Shown: positions 23,157-34,049 of the stretch, piece after piece
Layout: each line of letters opens with the position of its first letter
How positions within the stretch are numbered: the first letter of the stretch is position 1
Source of the DNA: Glandiceps talaboti
Taxonomy: Eukaryota > Hemichordata > Enteropneusta > Spengelidae
NCBI RefSeq assembly: GCF_964340395.1
Contig: NC_135567.1
Coordinates: 6,369,899-6,433,898 of the forward strand
Length of the DNA: 64,000 bases
Direction: 5' to 3'
Position numbers and translations under genes: made by a program
The notes under the pieces: generated by a model
The model's database searches: none
Told to the model about the DNA's origin: nothing
Seen by the model: the letters and a program-made list of their open reading frames with translations, nothing else

Positions 23157-23539
23157 CTTCCGTTTCACATTTGAAGTACTGGGGAGATTGCGCGCGTTGA
23201 TTTGATTGGCTGATACGTCATAGCCTCGTTCACAATAATTTCAAAACTTCAATGCGTTGTAAACTTTACAGCAGTCGTTGATTCAATTTTGAAAAAATAT
23301 ATTTTTGTTTATTATTTTGTTTCTTTCATATTATCCATGTTTGCGCTGTTATTAGCCATAAACAAAATGTTTGTTCCTAGCAGTTTTTCCACGAGCTTTG
23401 AAAGAGCCTGTGACGCCATATTGTGGATATAACCTTAGCCAGCGATCGACGATCGAGGGGTTTGTTTACACCGTACGTTCACGTTACGTATCGACTCAAA
23501 ACAGAGCAGTATACTTGTAATCTCCAAAAGTTGAAGCAA
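23157..23539. promoter_or_regulatory. CpG-rich, possibly bidirectional promoter
   Basis: CpG density is far above the rest of the window, for example CCGTACGTTCACGTTACGTA and GCGATCGACGATCGA at 23440-23495, and GCGCGCGTTGATTTGATTGG at 23190. A CCAAT-type box on the minus strand (ATTGG at 23205) sits about 50 bp upstream of the predicted minus-strand start codon. ATG-containing CpG-rich sequence starts on both sides. Confidence 0.5.
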
Positions 23540-24252
23540 AATGGCAATCTATGAGAGATGGAAGCGAAAAGTGGCCATTCCAGTTCTGAGGACAACTTTG
23601 CGATCATTGGCCGACAAACGATGGACTCCCATCACTTCCGGGTGATGTCCCTCGACATCAACAACACACGAACACGTACACAGACAATACCGATACCGTT
23701 TCAAGCGAGTTTGGTAGACTAATGAGATGATCGACAGGAAGGAGATGGCGAGCATCATATTTATTCATGTTATAACATAACGGAGGAAATGAAGACAACT
23801 GTGAGTTATTTGACAATGAAGAGGGGAGTCAAAATCCCTTGTTGACATCCGACTGTCGAGATTTATCAGACGGCGTTGATGATGGGTATGACAACCCTGA
23901 ATATGACTGACTATAGTGAAACTGAAAACTCAGATATTGGCGAGGCCGATCATATGCGGCCCAAAATGAACCACTCTTTTCAATGCCTATACGCTACACG
24001 ACCGGCCCAAGTCAAGAAATATACTGCAGGGGACATTTCCTGTAGTACCCTTGAAAATGGGCCGTGTTTCTGCATATGTAACCAGTAATTGCTAGTCCCA
24101 AGTTGAAGCATAGTAAACAAATTCCACACTAATATACGTGCATGGCTATCACAAACCCAGAATACTAAATCTGGCAAATGATTTTAAAATGGATGTTTGT
24201 TATGTAGGTGACATATTACAAATAATTTGAGAAAACAGTTACATTAAATCTC
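23540..24252 (+). other. Coding-like, frame-broken stretch downstream of the CpG-rich promoter
   Basis: An ATG at 23540 starts a 34-codon frame (MAIYERWKRKVAIPVLRTTL at its start). It is followed within 450 bp by acidic coding-like pieces in other frames: NEDNCELFDNEEG near 23788, DGYDNPEYD near 23875, then SETENSDIGEADHMRPK in the frame ending at 24088. A strong donor (CTCG|GTAAGT) lies at 24253. Either this is a transcribed first exon or UTR, or a gene with several small indels (true decay or assembly error). No family recognised. Confidence 0.3.
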
Positions 24253-24654
24253 GGTAAGTTGTGAGGGTGAACGATGCAAATAATAAATGCATACAACAAT
24301 ACATGTACATTTTATATTAGAGGTATTCTGTAAGGATTGATTTTGTTGTTCATGCAGCTGGTTTACGTTTTAACAAGAACAGATTCCGGTGTTTATACTT
24401 AACAATGAAACTTAATAAATATATTTTAACATGTAAATGTACTGTAGTTATTGGTCATTTGATGGTGTTGCAGGCATTCTTATAAATATTACCTACATTC
24501 ACCTGCATACATTTGATGTATGTTTTAGTGAATAAGTATTTAGGCAAGTTTAATTCCAAGCAATATTTATTATGACAGAAGCATATTAACAGAGAACCCT
24601 TGGATTGGTATGCCCTTCCACATTGCCACTGTCCAGGTAACTTTAAAATATTCT
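24253..24654. other. AT-rich DNA, nothing recognised
   Basis: No supported features. Confidence 0.4.
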
Positions 24655-25035
24655 GGAAACTACCACGAAAGCTGCTAAAAGTCTGCTGCTAGTCGTTTTG
24701 CCCATGACAGAGCAAAGTGTATACACTCCTGACAGACATTATTTAGAAATTAACTCCTGTGGCTGAAGACAGCTGCCAGTAAACTGCAAGTAGCTGTTGG
24801 TGAACTGCAGACAGCTGTCAGTGAGATGCAGACAGCTGTCAGTAAGCTTAAGAATTTTTTTCCTAACAGACATAAACCCTAGAAGTCTGTTGCAGACATT
24901 CAGCAGCTCAACACATTTTTGAATGTGTGCAATAGAGCTGTTGGTAGTGTGCCACAGAGCTGAAAAGCTCTGAAAAAGCTCTTTGCCAGCTTGGGTCTGA
25001 GCTTTCAGTTTGGTAAGGGAGCTGACTTTATGCAT
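24655..25035. repeat. CAGCTGTCAG-rich degenerate repeat
   Basis: It contains repeated GACAGCTGTC palindromes (about 24803 and 24829), plus CTGCAGACAG and GAGCTG words. It is related in inverted orientation to 20225-20560. The 98-codon minus frame across it is low complexity and not supported as a gene. Confidence 0.5.
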
Positions 25036-25589
25036 GACTGTGCTCTTCTTTCAGAAACTAACTATGACAACAATCTCTGCTGTAATGTCTACATGTGATA
25101 TATGAAGAACTTCCAAAATTACTATTTTCTTGCAATTCTGATGGTAGTAGCTCAGACAACAATTTCCAACACGAGAATCGTTATATTATGAAAACGTCTC
25201 TTTAATTTGAGTAGTATAACAACTGATGGGACCAGCACCTTTGCTAGAAAACACAATACACAATAAATGTGCTAATCTGATTCTCTACTGCAATTATTTG
25301 GAACGTGTGATTTTCATAACTTTGTATTTTCGCCAAGTTAAATTACATATTTCATTTTCAATATCATACATTAGGTGGAACATTATACATGCTTTGTTTA
25401 TATCAGACACTTTCATTATTATTAAAACTAACCAGCCAATGAATGTATTATTTTTACAAATTGAATCATTGCGTATTTATTGAAATGTAAACTGTAGACA
25501 GGATTATCTATAATTGCATTTGATAGCCTTGAATAAGTTTTAATAAATCACCAATTAATTATTGAAATTACAGTACAGTATGGGTACAT
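25036..25589. other. AT-rich spacer, nothing recognised
   Basis: No supported features. Confidence 0.4.
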
Positions 25590-25723
25590 TTTGTATGTGA
25601 CTAGTGTACTAAATAAGGTTGAACAGTGTGTTTGTGTCTGTCTGTCTGTCTGTCTGTCTGTGTGTACTGGTATATCTGTGTGTACAATGTATGTCTACCT
25701 GTGTGTGTGCATACATACATACA

Positions 25724-25757
<34 letters not shown>

Positions 25758-26453
25758 CATACATACATATACATACACACATACATACATACATACATAC
25801 ATACATACATACATACATACATACATACATACATACACACACACATACATACATACATACATACATACATACATACATACATACATACATACATACATAC
25901 ATACGTATACATACACACATACATACATACATACATACATACATACCGGTACATACATACATACATACATACATACATACATACATACATACATACGTAC
26001 GTACGTACGTACGTACGTACGTACATACATACATACATACATACATACATACATACATACATACATACATACATACATACACACATTACAATACATACAT
26101 ACATACATACATACATTTGTATGTGACTAGAGTACCAAATAAGGTTGAACAGTGTGTTTGTGTCTGTCTGTCTGTCTGTCTGTCTATCTGTGTGTACCGG
26201 TATATCTGTGTGTACAATGTATGTCTACCTGTGTGTGTGTGTACATACATGCATACATACATACATACATACATACATACATACATACATACATACATAC
26301 ATACGTATACATACATACATACATACATACATACATACATACATACATACACACATTACAATACATACATACATACACACATACATACATACATACATAC
26401 ATACGTACATACATACATACATACATACATACGTACGTACATACATACATACA

Positions 26454-26485
<32 letters not shown>

Positions 26486-26745
26486 CACATTACAATACAT
26501 ACATACATACATACATACATACATACATACATACATACATACATACATACATACATACATAAACATACGTACGTACATACATACATACATACATACATAC
26601 ATACATACATACATACATACACACATTACAATACATACTACATACATACATACATACATACATACGTACGTATGTACGTACGTACGTACGTACGTACATA
26701 TATACATACATACATACATACATACATACATACATACATACAGTT
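25590..26745. repeat. Duplicated CATA/TCTG microsatellite complex
   Basis: A ~120-bp lead (TTTGTATGTGACTAG... (TCTG)n ... ACAATGTATGTCTACCTGTG) followed by a long CATA array occurs twice, at 25590 and 26116, giving a ~526-bp tandem duplication. Within the arrays ACACATTACAATACATAC recurs near 26081, 26350 and 26620, with an ATACACATTACAATACAT variant near 26483. (ACGT)n blocks lie at 25994-26024 and 26664-26698. Reading frames on all strands are repeat artefacts. Confidence 0.95.
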
Positions 26746-27585
26746 ATATAGTACCATAAGTGCCCTACTCTGATACCATTAGCATACACATATAGATTCT
26801 TATACAACATCATAATTTTAAAGTGACATACTTACACACACATTGTTACATAACATCTAAATGTCATTCAATTTGTGTATATTTCCATAACATCAATACA
26901 GACAATAGAACTATGTAGATATGACTACATTCTTATCACAACTGTTATTAATATTATAATAACACATGACAATAAAATCAATCTAATTAGAGAATAATAA
27001 CAGTAATGCACATTCCCACACTTCAAATTGTAAGTCTTCAATCAAATATAATTATTATCATTGCCATAGGATATATATTACAGTAATGGTCTTTCAGTCT
27101 GTCAGTGTTTTTGCCAAGGTTGGGAACCCCAGGAACAGACAGGGGAATACTAGTGGTATATAAAACTGGCACAGTTTCCAATGCATTATATCATAGTTTT
27201 GGTAGGGAACCCTGGTAAAATGACTGGGGAACTCAGGTAGATTTTATCTACTTACTGGCTTGAGGCCCACACCAGTTCCTTGCAGATTGAAAGATTGATT
27301 TGTCATCACAAGGGCTGGATTGACAAGAGTACAATTATGGTTCAATCCTTGCCCACTAATTTTAGTCAAAAAATTGGCAGTGGTGAGGCTCACACCACCA
27401 ACATACAGAAACCAAAGCTGACCAATTTATTAAAACAATCACTTCATTCCAATAAACTATAGTTCTATTAAGTTCACAACAATGTTTAATATAATTATAT
27501 TGTATAACTTGTAAGTTACCTGAATTATTAATATTTCACATTCCTTGCGTTGTTTTCTCCTTATACACTCTGTTCTACATTCTTA
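26746..27585. other. AT-rich DNA, no gene recognised
   Basis: GGGAACCCC-like words recur near 27121-27235 but no family was assigned. Confidence 0.4.
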
Positions 27586-27775
27586 ACTAATTTTTCTCTG
27601 TTTGTTCACTGTATCTGGGGCAGGGACCAGGACACTAATTTTTATGTGTTTGTTCACTGTATCTGGGGCAGAGACCAGGACACTATTTTTTCTAGATGTT
27701 TCTTGTATTTGGGTAGGGACCAGCACACTAATTTTTCTCTGTTTGTTCACTCTATTTGGGGCATGAACCAGGACA
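27586..27775 (+). repeat. Four tandem copies of a 48-bp repeat
   Basis: Units start at 27586, 27634, 27682 and 27727 with ACTAATTTTT, TGTTCACTGTATCTGGGGCA and GGGACCAGGAC. As 48 is divisible by 3, one frame (27550-27807) reads a 16-residue repeat around FVHCIWGRDQDT. The third unit is 3 bp short, which keeps the frame. No signal peptide or dibasic sites, so a peptide precursor is not supported. Confidence 0.85.
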
Positions 27776-28194
27776 CCACAGACCTACCTATGACTCAACG
27801 ATGTTGAAGTACCTTTTAGTGATCATAAATGACTGGAAAGAATTCAACGTTACCTTTTTTACAACAGTTCAATGATACTGTACCGTACACTGGCAATACA
27901 ATGTATGTCAATAATAAATAAAATTATATGGGAGACAATTTCAGGAGATAACTTGGTTATGAAGTGAACCATTCATTGCATTATTTTGAAGAGGATATTT
28001 TATTTTTACACATTTTTTTTAATTTGATACTTTTAATTCCACATTATAGTTTACTTTAATACAAAGGTAACAACACGTTGAAATTTCTACTTTATAGTTA
28101 CCATAGTTACCAAGAATGTTGAATAATTATTAATTTCAAAGGAAAATTAGACCTCGTCTGTTTTATTTGTTGTCACAGTTTACCCCTAAAGATA
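27776..28194. other. AT-rich spacer, nothing recognised
   Basis: No supported features. Confidence 0.4.
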
Positions 28195-28331
28195 ACACAC
28201 ACACACATACACAGACAGACAGACAGACACACACACACACACACACACAATTATACATCATACATACATAATCATACATACATACATACATACATACATA
28301 CATACATACATACATACATACATAGACATAC

Positions 28332-28366
<35 letters not shown>
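28195..28366. repeat. Composite CA / GACA / CATA microsatellite
   Basis: CACACA, CAGACAGA, CACACA, CATACATA and CACACA blocks follow one another. Confidence 0.95.
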
Positions 28367-28368
<2 letters not shown>

Positions 28369-29154
28369 TATCCTCTGTACAAGTGAATGTGTCTACTATT
28401 CTCTACATAGTCTATACCTAAGCTACCATATTGGTTCATTATCCATACATCAGATATGATTATATCATATCAACTACAAATACTGTAAGAGTCATATCTT
28501 GACAAAATTACATTTACAACATCAGGGGAAATAAATATCTGGTTGCTATGAATATATTCACAAAGTCTATTTTAGTGTAACTGTAACTTACATGCATAAA
28601 CAGGGGTACATAGCGCATGCCAGCTAAAGTCAGGGGAGGCAAGCCCTGAATTTAGTGGCATATTTGAAATTAATAGCAAATAAATTACAATGATTTCCTT
28701 GTGTATGTTAAATTCAACTTGCAGTAAAGTAGGTCTTAGATTTGTATTTTCCTGATTGATCTTGACTATGTCTTTCAAAACACAAAGTGTGTTGAGAGAG
28801 CACACTCAAGATCAACCAGCTAATATACCACTTGTAAGCTAACATTGGTCAAAGTGTAACCTTGTGATTTTGTCAACAATTGACTTCATCATTATAAGCA
28901 ATTTAGTTTGAAAAGAATATGAAATGTAGAAACTGACATTTGCTGAGTACAGAGGTTTTGTATTATTGAAGAACCCAATATAGGCATGCTTTCTTTAGGG
29001 GATGGCCAACTTCATTCCATAAAAGGGATGTGCTACCTTGGTGACACAAGTACTCATTTGAAGCATAATTATGAATACAATAATACAAACATTTCTGATT
29101 AAGTTCTCAAGAAATAAACTAGGTTTATTTGATATATTTTGAATTATTGCAAGT
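28367..29154. other. AT-rich DNA, nothing recognised
   Basis: No supported features. Confidence 0.4.
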
Positions 29155-29277
29155 TGTTTATACACACAGACAGACACAAAAACACGTAAACAGACAGACT
29201 TACAGACAGACAGACAGACAGACAGACACTTTGCCATGCCTATAGCACTACTGAACCTTCAGTTCAGTTGTGCTAAT
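29155..29277 (+). repeat. Element-family 3' tail (GACA and hairpin)
   Basis: CAGACAGA microsatellite, then TTTGCCATGCCTA and the hairpin TAGCACTACTGAAC - CTTCA - GTTCAGTTGTGCTA at 29243-29276. No 5' part is present. Confidence 0.7.
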
Positions 29278-29282
29278 AAACC

Positions 29283-29379
29283 ACAAGAAATCGAATCTGA
29301 CTGACTAACACTCAACTCCACAGCCGTGCTATAGAGCATAGGGTATATGGCAACACCCATGATGAAACATGGAAGTCAT
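29283..29379. other. Left flank of the LINE insertion, duplicated at 50480-50578
   Basis: GAAATCGAATCTGACTGACT, GAGCATAGGGTATATG and ACATGGAAGTCATTAA match 50480-50578, where they run directly into the sequence found here at 30690. Confidence 0.85.
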
Positions 29380-29604
29380 TAATTATTATTATTATTCTTA
29401 TAAAATATCTTTATTCAGGGTAAAACTCAATAAGCGTTACAAACAACGCAGAGCATTGCAGGGTCGGCTTCTTTCCATTGAGGCCCTCATACTTCAAATC
29501 AACAATCACACAAAAGTCCACTTACAAATACTAAAACACATTAGGACATAAAATACATACATTGTGACATTATAGCTCGCTGCTCCAGATAAATAAAATA
29601 ACTG

Positions 29605-30075
29605 CTAGGCAGAAGAAATGTCTCTGTAATTGTCTTTGAAGTGTTTAAAAGTTTTAGCCTGCTTTACATGTTCAGGTAACGAATTCCATAGATTTCCTCC
29701 CTTGTGAGTGAATTTGCGGAGAGCATAGTTATTGTGAGCTGGTTTGATATATACACTGCAAGCTTTACTAAAACGTGTATTATAATCATGAATTTTGGAA
29801 ACAGGTGTGAAGCATTGTAACAAATAGGGGGGAACGGTACCATGGTAACATTTGTACATCATGGAACAAATGTGAAATTTATGTCTTTCTATCAACGAGT
29901 GCCATTCTAAAATTTGTCTGACTTTAACTGAAGGTGTCTGTGGGTGGCAATTTAGGACTACCTTCCCTGCCCTGTTTTGTAGATTTTGTAGTTTAGAAAT
30001 TAGCTTATTTGTACAGTTAGACCAGATGATATCCCCGTAGTCAAATATTGGCAATACCATGGAATTGACCAGCAT
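29605..30075 (-). pseudogene. LINE ORF2 C-terminal region
   Basis: 156 codons on the minus strand encode the segment that follows the reverse-transcriptase domain in CR1/jockey-like LINEs. Landmarks are SMVLPIFDYGDIIW, LQNLQNRAGKVVL, ILEWHSLIERHKFH, NTRFSKA and GGNLWNSLPEHVKQA near the end. It is separated from the upstream RT part (30147-30656) by a frame break between 30075 and 30147. That break and the missing 5' end make the copy inactive. No separate endonuclease part is present. Confidence 0.85.
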
Positions 30076-30146
30076 TTTGGCAGTTTTTTGAGGTAAAGCA
30101 GACCTAATTCTACGGACAATACCTAACCTCTGTGAGATTTTGGCAC

Positions 30147-30689
30147 TTATATGGGCAATGTGCGATCCCAGGTGAGAAGTGGGTCAAACCATATACGAAG
30201 GTATTTGAATGTGCTGACCAGTTGTAAGATTTCATTGTTGATCTTGATATTCAAATTATTTGAAGTATTGTACATTTTTCTCCTCGGACCGAATACCATA
30301 CACTTTGTCTTTTTTACATTCAGTGTCAATTTATTAGCGTTTAACCAATCATGGATTGACCTCATGTCTTCTTGTAACTTGTTTTCAATTTCTTGAACAT
30401 CTTTTGATGCATAGAAGAGGGCGGTGTCATCTGCATATAACACAACTTTTGAATTACTGACCTGACAGTGGAGGTCATTTATGTAAATGATAAATAGTAA
30501 CGGACCAAGAACGGACCCCTGTGGAACTCCGTAGTCTATTGGAAGAAGCTCTGAGGTTACGCCATTGATTGATACGCATTGCTTTCTATTGGGCAAGTAA
30601 TTTTTAAACCAGGTGTATTCGTTATCATGTAAACCCATGTCTGAAAGCTTATTCAAAAGGTGTGAAACATCGACAGTGTCAAAAGCTTG
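30147..30689 (-). pseudogene. LINE reverse transcriptase, partial
   Basis: The minus-strand frame encodes the central RT domain. GVPQGSVLGPLLFIIYIND is the conserved box before the catalytic site, and VLYADDTALFYA carries the YADD catalytic motif near 30420-30440. Later come NANKLTLNVKKTKCMVFG and TFKYLRIWFDPLLTW; most relatives have Gly where Arg follows KYL. The frame stays open upstream of 30656 until the truncation near 30689 (FDTVDVSHLLNKLSDMG), so the 5' half of the ORF was never copied. Confidence 0.9.
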
Positions 30690-30814
30690 ACTTGACGACC
30701 ATTGGAAATAAAATTATGTATCGGTCAAAGGATGAAGTTGTGCCTAATTTAGCTTCAGAATTTTTTTGTCCAAAAAAACAGCTCAGATTTTATGATTTAC
30801 ATACCACTGACAGC
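30690..30814. other. Right flank of the LINE insertion, duplicated at 50573-50690
   Basis: CTTGACGACCATTGGAAATA, CAGATTTTATGATTTACATA and ACCACTGACA match 50573-50690. Homology ends where the next element begins at about 30815. Confidence 0.85.
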
Positions 30815-31643
30815 ATTTTTCTGTTCATTCATTTGTCTTTTTATTACTGTAACTGTTATTATCTTTGCAATAAATGTGATAATGTGGCTGTTGCTATGGG
30901 CGTTGTCTTGTTGCTAGGCACATTTACATCCATTTCTTAAATGTTTATTCATTTGTCTGTGAATCCCTGATGTTTCCTTGCAATATCCGTGATCATTTGG
31001 CTGTTACTATGGGCATGGGCTTGTTGCTAGGCACATTTACATACATTTTTTAAATGTTTGTTCATTTGTGTATTAATTCATGTAGTTATTTTGCAATACA
31101 CGTGATCATTTGGCAATTGCTATGGGCATGGTCATGGTTGCTATTGATAATTGCATACATTTTTTTGAATGTTTACTGACTTTCCTACCACATGATGTTA
31201 TTTTACCAAAATATACTAGCATTTGGTTGTTGCTAAGGGCGTGGTCATAGTTGCTAAGGCCATTTGTATCAAACTATTTGGAAGAAGGTCTGCAGAATAA
31301 CAATTATTGAAACATCTAACCAAATTTCAGTCTCATTGATCGAGTACTTCTTGAGATGTAAAATTTTGACCAAAATTCACTTTTTTTACACCCAGTTTGA
31401 ATATTACTGTTGAGATCATTATATTTTCAATAATCATTCATCTATATACACTCCCAGATGCCTCCCCATTAAATTTCAGCCCAATCTGCTCAGCAGTATT
31501 GGAATGAAAGATTTTTGACCAAAAAAACACATTTTAGCTCTATATTGCATATTACTGATGTACATGTAATCATTGTGTAATGAGCTGCATACATTCCCAC
31601 CGAAATTTCAGGTATAATCTGTCCAGTAGTTTTGGGGTTTAAG

Positions 31644-31685
<42 letters not shown>

Positions 31686-31805
31686 CCACACACACACAAC
31701 CACACACAGACTAACCAGACAGAAAGACAGACAGACAGACAGACAGACATACAGACAGACACTTTGCCATGCCTCTAGCACTACTGAACCTTATCAGTTC
31801 TAAAA
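30815..31805 (+). mobile_element. Microsatellite-cored element, truncated hairpin
   Basis: Four 5'-array units (TTGCTATGGGC) and the conserved middle are followed by 3'-array units. Then come (CA)n at 31651-31710, (GACA)n at 31729-31762 and TAGCACTACTGAACCTTATC. The right arm of the hairpin stops at GTTC (31800). The left border is marked by loss of homology to 50690. Confidence 0.75.
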
Positions 31806-31821
31806 ATGATAAAATCAAGAA

Positions 31822-32062
31822 ACTGATATATTTTATAAAGAGTTGTAATTTCAGGGTGTTTCACAGTCACTGACTTTCATCTGATTTTTATCATTTGCTC
31901 ATAAGAGCACTGCAATACCGTTGTGTGGGCAGAATAGCCCACTCACTCATTTCATCATTTTAGTGTCTTATTTAACAACAACAACATAAAAAATATTTCA
32001 TCTCAAATAAAACACACTAGTATTTATTAGAATACCCACGGAAAACTTCAATAAGGCCTATC
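31822..32062. repeat. Interspersed repeat, CpG-depleted copy
   Basis: Counterpart of 6335-6605. The CpG-bearing words of that copy appear here as TG or CA, or are deleted. Confidence 0.65.
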
Positions 32063-32344
32063 ACAGCATGCAGGGCCACATTATTTTTGTCCTATAATAT
32101 GTATGCTAACTGATTCGATTTGCTCCGAGCATATGTAAGCACACTCCAAGGCATAATGCATGTAAATAGTACTCTACCATTCTAAAACCAAGATTCATGA
32201 TCATATAAGTTACTTGCTAAATTTCGATGAAAATGGCAAAATAAGAAGTATATTAATTTTATTTTATTATCACCAATAAAGTTGTACAAGAATTAAAAAC
32301 CGTAATGAGTCACAGCTTTTCATTTAATTACTGTATCGACCCAT
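32063..32344. other. Spacer, nothing recognised
   Basis: AT-rich, no supported features. Confidence 0.4.
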
Positions 32345-33075
32345 GACAAATATAGTGTCAATGGTATTGTACCACAACTGTATGTGTTTTTAAAGGTGTA
32401 GGTGTTCATTTGCTGAATGATTAGCCAGTTGCCTATCCAACCATGTTGTTATCTTTGCAATATATGTTTACCGGTTGTTATGGGCGTGGTTTTGTTTCTA
32501 GTTACATTTACATAGTTACATTTTTTGAATGTTTATTCATTTGTCTATTAATCTTCATTGTTATCTCTGCAATATAGGTGATCATTTGGCTGTTGCTATA
32601 AGCGTGGTCTTGTTGCTAAGCATTTTTGCATACAATTTTTGAATGTTTGTGCACTTGTCTAAGAATCCCAGTTATCTTTGTGAAGTACACCCTCGTTTCA
32701 ATATTGCTTTGGGCATGGTCATGTTTGCTGGGGAAATTTACATCTAGTTTTTGAATGTTTACACACTTGCCTGCCGGATGATGATGTTATACGACCAAAG
32801 GATACTGCCATTTGATTGTTGTTATGGTCGGGGTTATGATTGCTAGGGATAATTGTGTCAAAATATTTTGAAGAGAATCTGTAGAATAACACTTCTAGAA
32901 AAATCTCATTAAGTGTTAGTCTCATTGACCAAGTACTTTTTGGGATATACATATTTTAACAGCTAATTTGCATATCACTGATGAGGTCATTATGTGCTAT
33001 CTATATACCACCAGATGCAACCTCATTAAATGTCAGCTCAATCTGCTGAATAGTTTTGGAATTAAAGATAGTGAT
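32345..33075 (+). mobile_element. Microsatellite-cored element, 5' part only
   Basis: The 5' end has TACCACAACTG at 32370-32380, then GGGCGTGG-type units and the conserved middle. It breaks off within the first 3' unit near 33075, where the DIRS-like remnant starts. Confidence 0.7.
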
Positions 33076-34049
33076 TTAGACCTACTACATTTAACAGTGG
33101 CGGCGGGACAATGGATCTTACTAAGAAAGGCCCAAGCGATACCCAATGGGAGACAGAATAACTGATCATCAGACCTACATTATCTACCAGAACAGACAAG
33201 GAAACCATTCAGTCAGAGGTTAATTTGAAGTTGCCAATGCAGCATAAAGCACTGGACGAACTCCTTGCATCACTGGGTAACAATGCCCTGAAAGACGAAC
33301 TGGTAGACAGCAGTATAAACAAAACCTCTAGTGCAAGTAATGTGAAAAGTGAGAAATAGCTACTACTAATTCAAGACTTTATATCATAAAAAGGGGGATT
33401 ATATGATGTCTGTTATGAAACAGAAGTCCTAAATGATGGCCAAACTAAACTTGTGGTGCATTCAGTTACACAACAACAACAAAGCCAGATCAGGTTACAC
33501 TCCCCCAATGGATTTCTGCAAACGTCCTTATACTGAGAACGCTTATTCAACATGGTCTATCACAGGATGTAATCTTAATTAAGCTACCTCGAGCATACTA
33601 TTAATTTGGTGACTATGCCTAATCATACATCACCAAATCTGTTATCATGTTTTAGGTCTTAAAAAATAGTAAGAACCAGGCTTTGGCAACCTTGCCATAG
33701 AGAACGTTTGACCTCCACATGTCACTCTATGACCACCTCTCCCACATAAAACTAAACTTACGATAAAATCACGCTCTTTCGACCCTACTGGCAAGGAAAT
33801 ATGTTTTGATTTCCAAAACACAACTGGCTGTCACAGAAAAGGACACAACACAATCACTGAGTCTAAATTGGAATAAACTTGTTAAACTGAAACTGCGACA
33901 ATCACTCTCTTTCCTATGAATTCAAATCAGTTACACGAACCTTATCTCTAAATCAAAACAAATTACACGACTTTTGTAACACAGTATTTCTGGTAAACCA
34001 AACTTACTACAGGACCTGTACAACACCAACTACAAAGCCTGGTTACAGA
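33076..34049 (+). pseudogene. 5' region of a DIRS-like remnant (uncertain ORFs)
   Basis: From about 33115 the plus strand reads a coding-like frame with one stop: MDLTKKGPSDTQWETE, then HKALDELLASLGNNALKDEL and SSINKTSSASNVKSEK ending at 33359. Further pieces (GQTKLVVHSVTQQQQSQI near 33440, IRLHSPNGFLQTSLY near 33498) lie in other frames. No reverse transcriptase motif was found. It probably belongs to the same element as the recombinase that follows, by adjacency only. Confidence 0.5.

Larger units (their letters stand above)
29380..30689 (-). mobile_element. 5'-truncated non-LTR retrotransposon (LINE)
   Basis: The insertion lies on the minus strand and ends at the left in an (ATT)n stretch, which is an AAT-type microsatellite 3' tail. 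It contains the second half of a reverse-transcriptase ORF. Its borders are set by comparison with the paralogous site at 50579, where left and right flanks are contiguous. No clear target-site duplication is visible. The microsatellite tail and reverse-transcriptase type fit the CR1/L2/jockey group broadly. Confidence 0.85.

Noticed and set aside
25591-26813. Many open frames over CATA arrays
   Set aside because: Tetranucleotide repeats are open in several frames; no coding content.
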